Source of the DNA: a virus
DNA length: 24,500 nt
Reading direction: 5' to 3' (one strand)
Virus record (IMG/VR): IMGVR_UViG_3300030117_003878
Location: 5,604-30,103 of that record
Made by a program: the position numbers and the translations under genes. Positions 8,049 to 16,480 of this stretch are shown here, one piece after another. The notes under the pieces are model-generated. The model ran no database searches. It was not told the origin of the DNA and saw only the letters and a list, made by a program, of their open reading frames with translations. Numbering within the stretch: position 1 is the first letter of the stretch; the number at the start of each line of letters is the position of its first letter.

Positions 8049-8401
8049 GTTGTCAGCTCTCCGATGCGCTCCTCGATGCGGTCCTTGCCTCCCTTGCGGG
8101 TTTCAAGGGCGTGCATCTCCTTGAGCACGTCCACGTCGTCGACCTCGGCCAAGCAGTCGGCAAGGTAGCGAAGCGGGACAGCCTTGACGCTACTGGGATC
8201 ACCCGCGTCGAAGGCGGCGTGAGGTGTGCCCTTTGCCTTCACAGGCTCGGGGCGCTTCACCTCTTTGACCTCGACCGCCCGGATGGTCCCGTTCTCGACG
8301 AGCAGGTCCATGCCATCGAAGACGGGAACCAGTGCCCCGGGTGGGTAGGTAGCTTTGCCCATCTTGACCATGCGGCCGGGGCAGACTTCGTATTGATCCA
8401 T
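8045..8401 (-). CDS. Hypothetical head-region protein
   Basis: This 118-residue protein begins MDQYEVCPGRMVKMGKATYP. I chose ATG 8401-8399 because CAGGAGGAG lies about 10 bases upstream and because longer starts would run into the upstream gene. The N-terminal half has a small beta-barrel feel (YPPGALVPVFDGMDLLVENG), followed by a charged linker (EVKRPEPVKAKG) and a helical C-terminus rich in Asp, Glu and Arg. No known motif was recognised. It is co-transcribed with connector genes and overlaps the following small gene by four bases, so a head-completion role is plausible. Confidence 0.68.
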   Translation of the reverse strand: MDQYEVCPGRMVKMGKATYPPGALVPVFDGMDLLVENGTIRAVEVKEVKRPEPVKAKGTPHAAFDAGDPSSVKAVPLRYLADCLAEVDDVDVLKEMHALETRKGGKDRIEERIGELTT

Positions 8402-8423
8402 GAGGGACGCTCCTCCTGTTTCG

Positions 8424-8750
8424 TTACTCAATGACAACCCAAGCAGTCCCGTTGCAAACGACGAAATACTGCTTCTCTGTGCCAATCGTTCCAGGGCCAC
8501 CGCTGCCAGCCGAATCCAAGATCGTCAAGTCGTGGGACGCGGACTCATTCTTAATGAAAAAGAAGGAGCCCTGAGACGCAGCCTCAGCCGGCATCGTGAC
8601 GTTCCTTGCCGCGTCGGGTGTGATGGACAGGAACTGGGCATTCTGGTTGGTGAGCGTGAGGTGGTCCGAAAGGTTGAACACCTCAAACCCGAGGCGAACC
8701 CGGAGGCCATTCTCCGGGTTCTCTGCGACGCCCTTGTAGCGAAGAGTCAT
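8424..8750 (-). CDS. Hypothetical beta-rich virion protein
   Basis: This 108-residue protein starts at ATG 8750-8748 (MTLRYKGVAENPENGLRVRL), after GGGGGTTGTT, 10 bases past the major capsid stop. A longer in-frame start at 8918 would overlap the capsid gene by about 160 bases and was rejected. The sequence is a run of beta strands with an NVTMPAEAASQGSFFFIKN segment. It ends in GTEKQYFVVCNGTAWVVIE, a pattern found in decoration or fibre-like beta-prism proteins ('...r..yvcdGt.W'). Its position between capsid and connector genes suggests a surface or decoration component. That role is inference. Confidence 0.7.
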   Translation of the reverse strand: MTLRYKGVAENPENGLRVRLGFEVFNLSDHLTLTNQNAQFLSITPDAARNVTMPAEAASQGSFFFIKNESASHDLTILDSAGSGGPGTIGTEKQYFVVCNGTAWVVIE

Positions 8751-8760
8751 AACAACCCCC

Positions 8761-9717
8761 CTACGAGACGACGGTGTCGTATAGGTAGCCCAGCTCAGTG
8801 GTCGGAGCAGCGAACTGGTCGTTCCACAGCATGTCGATCTGCTCGATGTAGGGAGTGGGCTCCCACCGACGAACAGCACCGTCCTGCGAACCCTGGAAGC
8901 GCCATCGCTGGAGGGCACTCTGGGGGCTCATCGGAGCGGGGCTCTGGCGCAGTCTGGCGAACAGACAGAGCTTGCCCCAGATGTATGCGTTCTCTGCCGT
9001 CTGGCCCTCGACCTTGGTGTTGGCTACAGCCTTGCCGACGTAGATCGTCTCGACGTCAAGAGCGCGGGCGATGTCCTCGTTGGACACAATGCCGACGCTG
9101 TTGGAGGTGCGCGAGACGTACTCCAAGATCAAGGGATGAGTTCTGAGGGCGGTATAGACCTCGTATCCCATGATCGCGACGTTGGGCTCCTCGCCCGAGT
9201 TCTTGATGATGTTGTCCTTGGCGGTCATCGCATCAGAGATCGGGTCCGAGGCGGCGTTGTCCCAGCGGGACGCGCCAGCCAGGGCGGCGGTCTTGCCTGC
9301 GAAAACGGTGGTCGAGAAAGCCACGGCCGCAGCCTGTCGCTCTCGGTTGATCATCGTCTCACGAGCCAGCAGAGCCGTCTTCGCCTGTCGGAGGTTCAGC
9401 CCGTTGCCCGTGGCATATTCTGCCGAGGACTTCGAGAGCTGGCATCCGAGGCCACCGAGATCGACTTCCCAGCCGTCAACCTTGCTGATGCTCGTGCTGA
9501 CGAGGAGAGGCGATGCCTGACCGTCTGCCATCACCATATCGTGGCCGGGAGACGCTGAAGCAAAACCCCCGTCTACGTTGTAGAATTTTCCGCTCTTGGT
9601 CGGCACGTCCACGGCGGGGAAAATGTCCTCCGCGATGAAGCTGCCGAGGCTCGGCCCGAGGAGCCGAGCGTACCGCTGGAGCATGATGTCTTGCTTGAAG
9701 CCCAACACGTTCGCCAT
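8761..9717 (-). CDS. Major capsid protein
   Basis: This 318-residue protein lies directly after the decoration protein and protease/scaffold genes, the normal head-gene order. It begins MANVLGFKQDIMLQRYARLL and contains a segment at about residues 140-185 (AVAFSTTVFAGKTAALAGAS, then RWDNAASDPISDAMTAKDNI) typical of Mu/gpE-like HK97-fold capsids, where a 'W....sdP..dI..a...i' motif is conserved. It goes on to an NVAIMGYEVYTALRTHP segment, which is also conserved in that group. The ATG at 9717 follows AGGAG about 10 bases upstream. There is no N-terminal scaffold extension, consistent with a separate nested scaffold gene upstream. Confidence 0.9.
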   Translation of the reverse strand: MANVLGFKQDIMLQRYARLLGPSLGSFIAEDIFPAVDVPTKSGKFYNVDGGFASASPGHDMVMADGQASPLLVSTSISKVDGWEVDLGGLGCQLSKSSAEYATGNGLNLRQAKTALLARETMINRERQAAAVAFSTTVFAGKTAALAGASRWDNAASDPISDAMTAKDNIIKNSGEEPNVAIMGYEVYTALRTHPLILEYVSRTSNSVGIVSNEDIARALDVETIYVGKAVANTKVEGQTAENAYIWGKLCLFARLRQSPAPMSPQSALQRWRFQGSQDGAVRRWEPTPYIEQIDMLWNDQFAAPTTELGYLYDTVVS

Positions 9718-9741
9718 TGTAAATTTCTCCTAAAAAGCCGG

Positions 9742-10140
9742 TTAGACCGAGAGGTAAGAAGGCGACCAGAGGAAGGCTCCAATGTCACCGTTAGCGTAAG
9801 TCTCAAGAGCGATTCCAAAGGCGTGCGAGTTGGTTCCGCCACCATGAGCACCAGCAACCGCCACAGCCTTGCCAGCGGCGTCCGAGCCAGCGAGGTTGCC
9901 AGCAGTGATCGCACCACCGCACTTGACCTTGATGATCTGGCCGACCTGAACAGGAACGTAGATCGGGTCACTTGCGGTGCCCGTGCCAACGTCGTTGGTC
10001 AGAGCGCCGATGGGGAGGTCGTGAAGTCCAGTGAGGGTGATGTCGTCGTCACCGTTCGGCTTGACGAGGAAGTATTCCTTCCCGGCGAGGTCCTCGTTGC
10101 ACTTGCGAGTTAGGACGTAGGGGTCGAAGGGCACAGACAT
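9742..10140 (-). CDS. Head decoration / DUF2190-like protein
   Basis: This 132-residue protein starts at ATG 10140-10138 after AAGGAGCCGAGAAC. It is Gly/Ala/Val-rich and beta-structured, with a GQIIKVKCGGAITAGNLAGS segment followed by DAAGKAVAVAGA and a 'HAFGIALETYANGDIGAFLW' end. This arrangement (G..v.v..gg.ItAG..v..d..G.a....g....G.a......G....v) is the pattern of capsid cement or decoration proteins of the DUF2190 kind. It lies between the protease/scaffold and major capsid genes, as usual. The role is outer-capsid stabilisation. Confidence 0.8.
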   Translation of the reverse strand: MSVPFDPYVLTRKCNEDLAGKEYFLVKPNGDDDITLTGLHDLPIGALTNDVGTGTASDPIYVPVQVGQIIKVKCGGAITAGNLAGSDAAGKAVAVAGAHGGGTNSHAFGIALETYANGDIGAFLWSPSYLSV

Positions 10141-10152
10141 GTTCTCGGCTCC

Positions 10153-10674
10153 TTAGTTGAGAGTCTCAGATTCGTAGAGAGCGAGCTTGCTGGGGTCAGT
10201 CAGGACCTCCACCATCGCTCGGGAGTAGGCGGCTGCCTCGTTGAGGCCCTGCTCGGAGACGAGGCGCTCGGCAAGCTGCTGCACGGCGTTGTCCAGGCTC
10301 TCCTGGCTCGTCTCGATGACGGTGGCCTCGGAGGATTCCTTCTTGCCGACAGGGGCGACTCGACCCTCAGCGAAGAGGCGGTGAGCCTTCTGCTCGCCCA
10401 GTGTCGTGACGATCTGCCAGTAGTCCTCACGCTCGGTGGGAGCGATGCGGCCCTGAGCACAGGCGTCGTCGAGCAGGCGAACCCTCTCGGACGCCTCCAG
10501 CTCTTCCTTGCGGGTACGAAGCTGCTCGATCTCTTTCGTCGCAGTTTCAAGAGTTTCGGTGAGGGCTTCGACCTTCTCGGCCTCAGCCTGAAGGCGTCGA
10601 ACCTCAGCGAGAAGCTCGGGAGCCTCTGCCGGGAGTCCGGTGGCCTCGGCCAACTTGAGGATGATGTCACTCAT
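10153..10674 (-). CDS. Nested scaffold protein (internal start within protease gene)
   Basis: An in-frame ATG at 10674-10672 (MSDIILKLAEATGLPAEAPE) is preceded by GGAG with a six-base spacer (GGAGAACACGATG), an unusually good ribosome binding site inside a coding region. Translation from here would yield a 173-residue protein identical to the helical C-terminal part of the protease gene product. In Mu and lambda, a scaffold made from an internal start of the protease gene (I/Z, C/Nu3) is well known, and domain boundary and start coincide here. I infer that a separate scaffold is made in excess over the protease. Confidence 0.75.
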   Translation of the reverse strand: MSDIILKLAEATGLPAEAPELLAEVRRLQAEAEKVEALTETLETATKEIEQLRTRKEELEASERVRLLDDACAQGRIAPTEREDYWQIVTTLGEQKAHRLFAEGRVAPVGKKESSEATVIETSQESLDNAVQQLAERLVSEQGLNEAAAYSRAMVEVLTDPSKLALYESETLN

Positions 10675-11565
10675 CGTGTTCTCCAAAGGTTCCGGGGCTG
10701 TCTCTTCGGACAACATGATCCGGCGTGGGGTTTCACTTGCGGCGAGCGTAGCAGAGATGGTTGGCGCTTGCATACCTGGAATCATCGGCGTGTTCGTCAA
10801 AGTCGCACCGACCAACGTGTAGCCGCCAAGTTTTTCGCCGCTGAGCTTTGACGTGGCGGCGCTCGGTGGGATGAGTTCGGCGCTAATTGAGCTGAACTCC
10901 TGGGCCTCGACTCGTCGCGCCCCTTCATCCGTCCAGGTGAACAGACCCCAGAGCGAGAGGCCCCCGTGATCGTTGGGCCTGACCTCGACCTCCTGGATCC
11001 GTGCTGCTGCCCGGGTGGCCTCTGGGGTCCTGTCGCCCATCGCCTGAGCGTGGTTGTATCCGACCGGCGCGCCACCGTTGAACCAGCCCTCCGAGAGGAC
11101 GTGCTTGTAGGTCGAAGCCATCGCCATAATGTCGTCCTCGGACAGCTCGACACGCCGGGGGCTCGGACCCGTGTTGCCGAAGAATCGACCCGAGCGGACG
11201 ATCTCGACCCACCCCACCGCGCCCTCAGCTAGGAGGTAAGCGACCCCGGAATAGACCTCGGAGTAGGTGCGATCCTTCTCTCCGAACTCCTCGTCAATCC
11301 GGCCGTAGTCGTCCTCGTCCATGCCCTCGGCTACCGCTTCCTCGATGTCGGTCCTCATCTCGTTCGCCTCCAGCCACTCCCGGAACTCGTCCGGGGTGAT
11401 CTTGCTTGAGTCTGCTCGGATTGATTGAATCTCGGTCTTGCCATCCTCACGCACCCCGAAGATCGCGTCAATGCCACCTCGGGCTCCTTCGATCTCTCCG
11501 CGTCGAAAGCTAACGAAGCGATCCGGGTCTTGTTGTCTTGCGGCGTGTTCGTTGGGGTAAGGCAT
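10153..11565 (-). CDS. Capsid maturation protease with C-terminal scaffold (Mu I-like)
   Basis: This 470-residue protein combines a protease and a scaffold. The N-terminal ~120 residues are a charged module I do not recognise. Residues about 120-290 match the Mu gpI-like protease family: WFNGGAPVGYNHAQAMGDRT (candidate catalytic His172) and VEAQEFSSISAELIPP (candidate Ser in the 225-228 region). A strand-rich segment, LVGATLTNTPMIPGM, follows and is also typical. Residues 298-470 form a helical, Glu/Gln-rich scaffold with a coiled coil at about 318-370. The gene's ATG abuts the upstream stop (TAAATG), with GGAGG upstream. It makes the prohead protease that removes the scaffold during maturation. 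The exact catalytic residues are inferred by family pattern. Confidence 0.87.
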   Translation of the reverse strand: MPYPNEHAARQQDPDRFVSFRRGEIEGARGGIDAIFGVREDGKTEIQSIRADSSKITPDEFREWLEANEMRTDIEEAVAEGMDEDDYGRIDEEFGEKDRTYSEVYSGVAYLLAEGAVGWVEIVRSGRFFGNTGPSPRRVELSEDDIMAMASTYKHVLSEGWFNGGAPVGYNHAQAMGDRTPEATRAAARIQEVEVRPNDHGGLSLWGLFTWTDEGARRVEAQEFSSISAELIPPSAATSKLSGEKLGGYTLVGATLTNTPMIPGMQAPTISATLAASETPRRIMLSEETAPEPLENTMSDIILKLAEATGLPAEAPELLAEVRRLQAEAEKVEALTETLETATKEIEQLRTRKEELEASERVRLLDDACAQGRIAPTEREDYWQIVTTLGEQKAHRLFAEGRVAPVGKKESSEATVIETSQESLDNAVQQLAERLVSEQGLNEAAAYSRAMVEVLTDPSKLALYESETLN

Positions 11566-12456
11566 TTAGTCCTCCTTCGGGACAAAGATGACGATGCAGT
11601 TGCATTGGTCACCGCCAGCACAGTCCGGGTCGGGTGTTGCGTATTCGTCTAGCTCATCCATTGAGAAGCGGGCTCCGTCCTTGCTGAGGCAGACCTGACA
11701 AGTCGCAGACTCCAGCATGGCTGAGCGGATCCCCTCGACGGCGTCCTCGGCCCTGGCTTCCTGCATCCGGCCCAGACCGAAGATCGTGTTCGTGTCTCGC
11801 TGGCCTGCCACGAGGTCGGCCCCGGGCGAGAGGGAGGTGACAGCCCCGGCGACGGTCTCGGCAATCGCGGAAGCCTCCAGCACCCCACCGATGGCCGCAC
11901 TTTGGATCGCGGTCAGGCTGGCGGCTCGGGCTCGGTCAGCCGCAGCCAGCGCCGATTTGCGGGCGATGTTTTCGATGGCCTCTTCGGGATCGATCTCGTC
12001 TGCCACGCTCTCGCCCTCGGCGGTCGGCTTCGGTGCCTTCACCTTCCGGCGGCTCGGGGCGAGCAGGAGCCGGTCGTCGGGCTCCATGCTGAGGAGATAG
12101 CTGAGTCCGGTCTCTGACATTGTTTTCCCATCCCTGATCTGCTTGACCAGCTTCTCGCTCCAGGGCACGGCAGGATCGCCACCCCAGAGCGCCCATGCAA
12201 CACGGCCCGGAGAAGGGAAGCCACGCTCGCCGGGCTTGAACCCCTCCCCCCGCTTGTCGACCTCGTGCCGCGCAAGCCATGCCCGCATCTTGATCGCCTT
12301 GTCCCGGCTGATCGGATCGCCGCCCGCCATCCTCCGAGCCCACGATACGGTGGCAGGGCGCAGCCCGTCGCCCGAGCGCCCCTCCTCGTGCCACTTCAGG
12401 CCGCGACGAAGCTCCGCCTTGACGCCCTCGGGCACGGTGAAGTTGATCTCACTCAT
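11566..12456 (-). CDS. Head morphogenesis-like protein with N-terminal phage domain
   Basis: This 296-residue protein overlaps the portal gene by eight bases. Residues about 9-107 carry a domain I recall from several phage structural proteins: RRGL, then RMAGGDPISRDKAIKMRAW, ARHEVDK, and RVAWALWGGDPAVPWSEKLV. Its function is not known to me. The middle is Ala-rich and helical. The C-terminus has C253xxC256 and C279, C285, C287 around a Pro/Asp-rich loop, matching the Cys/His end of SPP1 gp7 / Mu gpF-like minor head proteins (CxxC...G......P..C.C). This suggests a zinc-binding minor capsid protein near the portal. The assignment of the C-terminal half is moderate. Confidence 0.72.
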   Translation of the reverse strand: MSEINFTVPEGVKAELRRGLKWHEEGRSGDGLRPATVSWARRMAGGDPISRDKAIKMRAWLARHEVDKRGEGFKPGERGFPSPGRVAWALWGGDPAVPWSEKLVKQIRDGKTMSETGLSYLLSMEPDDRLLLAPSRRKVKAPKPTAEGESVADEIDPEEAIENIARKSALAAADRARAASLTAIQSAAIGGVLEASAIAETVAGAVTSLSPGADLVAGQRDTNTIFGLGRMQEARAEDAVEGIRSAMLESATCQVCLSKDGARFSMDELDEYATPDPDCAGGDQCNCIVIFVPKED

Positions 12457-15046
12457 CCTTGTCCCTTGATGCCCTGGGGTGGCCCTTCGGGAGGAGGTCG
12501 TTGTCGGTGATGTACTTCGGGTTACCTGGGCGGCCGGTGCGGAGCAGACGAAGGAAGGCGTTGACCCGACCCATCGACCACTGACCCCGAGTCATCCCTG
12601 GACGGTGCGAGACGCTGAACGCTCCCGAGCCTCGCCTGTAGACGGCCTTGAGCATCCGGTTGGTTGCTCGCTTGCTGGAGTCGTCGCCGACCGCCTCGTT
12701 GTGGGCCTTGACCTTGCGCTCCAGGGCCAGCTCGGTCTCCTTGCCGAGGTCCACGCCCTCGCCCTCAGCGCTTGCGCTGCCCGGCTTGTTCCGCTTTGAC
12801 CCCTCGATCCGATCTTCGGGAGGCGCGGGGGTGCTCGCGTCGTTGAGCACCTGGACCTCGTCGGGAGTCTCGACGACGATCCCGTCTCGGGTTGTCTCGA
12901 AGTCGCCCTCGTCAACAGACTTCGCTAGCTCCGGGTTTCGGGCCAGCCGGTCCATCTCCTCGCGGACGGAGCCAGTGCCGGCACGGTAGGCGCGGCGAAG
13001 CTCATCGCGGAAGACCTCGGCCAGCTTACCGACATCGGGGACGTCGACCTCGCGCATCTTCATCAGGTCGCCAGCACGGGCCATGCGCTCGGCGTACTTC
13101 GGGGCCATCGCCTCGCGCCAATCGACAGCGGCCTGGGCCATCGCCTCCTTTACGCCCTGCATCGGTGCCAGAGTCTCATCGAAGCGGACGACCTTCTCGT
13201 AATCGTAGAGATCGCGCCCGTTGATCGCCTTGCGGCCTGGAAGCTCCGCGAGCGTCTGCATCGACTCGCCCTCGGCCTCCACCTTGTCGCCCTGGTCGTC
13301 TGTTACCTCGTCCACTTTGGGCGCTGCCTTTGAAGCAGGGGGGGCTGGGCGCAAAACCTCTTTTTCTTCAATGGGCCTCGTGCGAGCCTCCTCTGGGGCA
13401 CGCTCTCCACCTAGAATCTCATCAGCTACCTCTCTCGGAAGGTTGAAGAAGTGAGCGATCATTGCTGCGCCAGTCTCACGACTCATCTCGCCAGCGTTGA
13501 CTGCCCTAACAATCTCGATTCCGCTGGTGACCTGGGCTCCATTGAGAGCAGTATCAGCCGCCTTGGATTGACCACCCCGCGATGCGAGTCCAACCTCAGC
13601 GGGTGACTCATTCTTGAGCCGGTGCTCCATCTCCTCCTTACTCTCGACCTCGGGCATCTCTGGCAGGCCGAGAGCGGCACGGACAGCCTCTTCGATACCC
13701 TGGTCAGGGAGCAGCGCACCTGCGTCGGCAGCGGTCTTGATTGCCTCGACAAGCTGCTTCGGGTCTCCGATGCTAATCGACCCGGGGACGATCTTCGGGA
13801 AGCCAGACGAGCGCTCGTAGTTCCACATGCAGAGCCGCTGGACGAGCGAGTGAGGACCGTGCGAGAGGACGGCTCCGATCATGTCCGCGGCGCTCTGGAG
13901 CGCCATCGTAAAGAAGTCCTGTTGGCCCTGGATGAGGCTGTAGGCCCCAGCCTTCTCTCCGGTGAAGAGGAAGGGGGCGAGGGCAGCCCGGGCCATGTCC
14001 TGTCCCGCCGACTTGCGAGCCTCACGAATGTCTGCGCCCTTCATCGGGAAGTCAGCGAACTTGAGCGAATAGCCGGGGGGCAGGCTTGCCCAGGCCCGAG
14101 CGCCCGTCCGCAGCTCTCGGAGGATCTCGTTGACCGTGGCTGAGTCGCCAGCGCGCGCGGTCGGGGCGACCTCGACGTAGGGGATCCCGAAAGCCCCGCG
14201 CTCGTAGCCCGACGCCTCCAGCTTGAGATACAGGCGGCGAGACTTCCAGCCCCCGTAGCAGGGACGGAGGATCGAGGTGCCCTCGGGTGCGTCTCCGTCT
14301 GGATCCCACACGAAGTGGAGCAGCTTCTCGGGGGGTAGGCTTGCGCCCACCGAACTGAACGAAGCCTGCTCGCCAAGGTCGGGATCGCCCACGTTGCTCG
14401 TCTGAGTGACCCCCCAGCCCGCTCCGTCCGGGTAACGGGTCCACTCGTAAACCGTTCGGGGCAGCATCGGAGAGAGCTGGTCGAGTCGGATCATCTTCGT
14501 CTCGCGGTCGAAGCGAGCCACGATCTCAAAGAGACTGAAGCCACGCCACACCGCCGAGACGGCTTGCTCGACGAACTGATAGAAGCCGCCGTGGACGTAC
14601 TCAAAAAAATTGGCCCGGATGAACTCCGCCTCCTCAAGCGCCGCTCGGTCGTCGCCAGCCGGCTCGACCTTCCAGTGTGACCGAATGATCGGCAAGCACC
14701 AAGCTAGGGTGATCGCCTTGATCACCGGGTCTTCTTGCCTCATCTGGTCGACGATTCCGACCTGATCCTGATAACCCCGCCACAAGTCCGGGGTCAGGTT
14801 GCTGTTCGCGTTCATATCGACGACGCCCGACGATGGATAGGTGCCCACGTCGGTCAGCCGGTCCCGCATCAGCCGAGCCGAGGCGGTGCGCGGCATCTCG
14901 CCCACGCCGGGGACGAAGCCATCCTCTAGGGCTTCCATGCCCTCCGGGTAGACCTTGAGCGCCCGACCCTCGACGGCGGCTGCCTCGGCCTGTTGTCGGG
15001 TAACGTAGATCGGGCCGAGCTTCGCCCATTCGGGAGCCTGGGACAT
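12449..15046 (-). CDS. Portal protein (Mu gp29-like) with long C-terminal extension
   Basis: This 865-residue protein is much longer than a typical gp29-like portal (about 500). Residues about 75-480 follow the family pattern: DQMRQEDPVIKAITLAWCLP, VSAVWRGFSLFEIVAR, LLHFVWDPDGDAPEGTSILR, and PFLFTGEKAGAYSLIQGQQD. It ends with the repeated helix pair around KQLVEAIKTAADAGALLPDQ. Residues about 480-620 are a Glu/Lys/Pro-rich linker. A helical region at about 620-720 resembles the N-terminal helices of Mu F-like head morphogenesis proteins. The last ~60 residues hold a second recurrent phage domain (SHRPGMTRGQWSMGRVNAFL, then NPKYITDNDLLPKGHP). The ATG at 15046 abuts the terminase stop (TAGATG). 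The portal forms the DNA entry vertex. Confidence 0.88.
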   Translation of the reverse strand: MSQAPEWAKLGPIYVTRQQAEAAAVEGRALKVYPEGMEALEDGFVPGVGEMPRTASARLMRDRLTDVGTYPSSGVVDMNANSNLTPDLWRGYQDQVGIVDQMRQEDPVIKAITLAWCLPIIRSHWKVEPAGDDRAALEEAEFIRANFFEYVHGGFYQFVEQAVSAVWRGFSLFEIVARFDRETKMIRLDQLSPMLPRTVYEWTRYPDGAGWGVTQTSNVGDPDLGEQASFSSVGASLPPEKLLHFVWDPDGDAPEGTSILRPCYGGWKSRRLYLKLEASGYERGAFGIPYVEVAPTARAGDSATVNEILRELRTGARAWASLPPGYSLKFADFPMKGADIREARKSAGQDMARAALAPFLFTGEKAGAYSLIQGQQDFFTMALQSAADMIGAVLSHGPHSLVQRLCMWNYERSSGFPKIVPGSISIGDPKQLVEAIKTAADAGALLPDQGIEEAVRAALGLPEMPEVESKEEMEHRLKNESPAEVGLASRGGQSKAADTALNGAQVTSGIEIVRAVNAGEMSRETGAAMIAHFFNLPREVADEILGGERAPEEARTRPIEEKEVLRPAPPASKAAPKVDEVTDDQGDKVEAEGESMQTLAELPGRKAINGRDLYDYEKVVRFDETLAPMQGVKEAMAQAAVDWREAMAPKYAERMARAGDLMKMREVDVPDVGKLAEVFRDELRRAYRAGTGSVREEMDRLARNPELAKSVDEGDFETTRDGIVVETPDEVQVLNDASTPAPPEDRIEGSKRNKPGSASAEGEGVDLGKETELALERKVKAHNEAVGDDSSKRATNRMLKAVYRRGSGAFSVSHRPGMTRGQWSMGRVNAFLRLLRTGRPGNPKYITDNDLLPKGHPRASRDKDE

Positions 15047-16480
15047 CTAGAAGTCCTCCATTGAGAATCCGCCCCCACCATACCGGAGGGCGGAGCGGGG
15101 AGCACGGATCTCATTCATCGCGGCAATGTCCGGCTGCTCCATGACACCGTGCCGGCCAATGACGTAGTAGCGAAGAGCATCAGGGAAGTGATCATCCTCG
15201 CCGGTCTTCCTCGGGACGTTGCTATGCGCCTTATCGTTGTAGCGATAGGAGAGGAGTGACCCGTGTATCCCCAGGACCCCGGCTGGATAGCGACTCGTGC
15301 GACTTGTCTCAGTTAGGTGGCGAGACACAAAGAGGTGACGCTTGCCGGTGTGATCCTGGAAGCGTGCCCGCGTTGCTTCAATCCCGTTGGGGATATGTCT
15401 CTCGATAGGGTTGAGACTGTACTGAAGGTCACCCACAAGGACCCCGGCAGACCGGAATGTGTTTTCATAGATGTGCACGGAGTTGAGCCCCGTCTGAGCG
15501 TTGCGTGCCTTCCCGGCGGGGTCGACGTAGCAGTCCAGCATCGACATTCCATACGACTGGAGTAGGTCCGCACACTGGTTCGCGTGGACTTGCTCCAGAG
15601 TGTCCGACACGCAGACCTCCTCGACTACCACCTCACCGAGCCCATCTACATCCTGGATCACAAGGAAGGCAGGGCGGCGACCCCCGAAGTCAAGCGCCCC
15701 GTAGGTGGGTCGGGTTGGGTCGGGCTGCACATCTACGACGGACCCATTTGCGGGATCGTAGGTCCAGAAGACCACCCCCGAGAGCACTACGAACTCGCCT
15801 TCCAAATAGGCTTGAGCCAGCTTGTCAGACAGGTTCAGGCTCTCGATATACCCCAGTGGGAGGTGGGGGTTGTCTGCCGTCCTTGCTTTGATCATCACGC
15901 GATTGGGGGCAGGCTTGCCGAACTCCTCAAACATCCAGCCCATCGCGGGCACTCCAGCGATAGACCTTCGGAGCTGGACCGAGCGGTTGTCTCGGATACG
16001 GGAGTTGAAGATCCTCCACGCGTCGTGGCGCACGAGGCGAGGCTCATCCAGGCAGCCCCACGCATAGGTGGCCCCTTCAAGGGAGCCCGGGTCATCAGCG
16101 GACCCAAAGACCCACTCAGCCCCATTCCACATCGTCAGCATCCGGTCCCGAGCGGACCAGTCAGACACTAGCGGGCCGAGGCATTCAGTGGCGACAGCCG
16201 AGCCAGAGGGCCACCGAGTAGCTCCAGGGAAGAAGTCTACGATTGCCCGATACAGAGTCCTCCGCTGGACGGGATAGGTGGGCGACACGAGGAGCCCCGT
16301 CAGCCCTGGGTTGAGGACAGTGTTGCGAAGGGCCTCGGCTATCAGCCAGGAGGTCTTACCCGAGCCCCAGCCGCCTGCGAGCAGGACAATATCTTCTGGG
16401 GCTTCATGCGCTACGGCTTGAGCACCGAAGGGCTTGTAAGGGATCTCAATCTGTTTCACTCTTGAGCACATCAGGGACAT
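15047..16480 (-). CDS. terL: Terminase large subunit (packaging ATPase/nuclease)
   Basis: From the ATG at 16480 this is a 477-residue protein. The Walker A motif is GGWGSGKT (residues 36-43) and the Walker B is YAWGCLDE (about 139-146). The C-terminal RNase H-like nuclease shows ALDFGG (261-266), CYVDPAG (Asp319) and DDHFPDALRY (428 on), which are the expected metal-binding acidic positions. It cuts and pumps phage DNA into proheads. The start is uncertain: a longer TTG start at 16552 lies deep inside the small terminase gene and lacks a good ribosome binding site, while ATGs at 16480 and 16471 and a GTG slightly downstream are alternatives. All overlap the upstream gene, so coupling is likely. 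Confidence 0.93.
   Translation of the reverse strand: MSLMCSRVKQIEIPYKPFGAQAVAHEAPEDIVLLAGGWGSGKTSWLIAEALRNTVLNPGLTGLLVSPTYPVQRRTLYRAIVDFFPGATRWPSGSAVATECLGPLVSDWSARDRMLTMWNGAEWVFGSADDPGSLEGATYAWGCLDEPRLVRHDAWRIFNSRIRDNRSVQLRRSIAGVPAMGWMFEEFGKPAPNRVMIKARTADNPHLPLGYIESLNLSDKLAQAYLEGEFVVLSGVVFWTYDPANGSVVDVQPDPTRPTYGALDFGGRRPAFLVIQDVDGLGEVVVEEVCVSDTLEQVHANQCADLLQSYGMSMLDCYVDPAGKARNAQTGLNSVHIYENTFRSAGVLVGDLQYSLNPIERHIPNGIEATRARFQDHTGKRHLFVSRHLTETSRTSRYPAGVLGIHGSLLSYRYNDKAHSNVPRKTGEDDHFPDALRYYVIGRHGVMEQPDIAAMNEIRAPRSALRYGGGGFSMEDF

Noticed and set aside
8400-9146. 248-residue plus-strand frame over the capsid region
   Set aside because: It is Arg/Ser-rich with repeats of simple residues and is antisense to the major capsid gene.
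9717-9745. Possible weak terminator on the minus strand between decoration and capsid genes (CGGT-CTA-ACCG followed by five T)
   Set aside because: The stem has only four to five pairs with a stop codon inside it, and efficient termination just before the major capsid gene would be unlikely.
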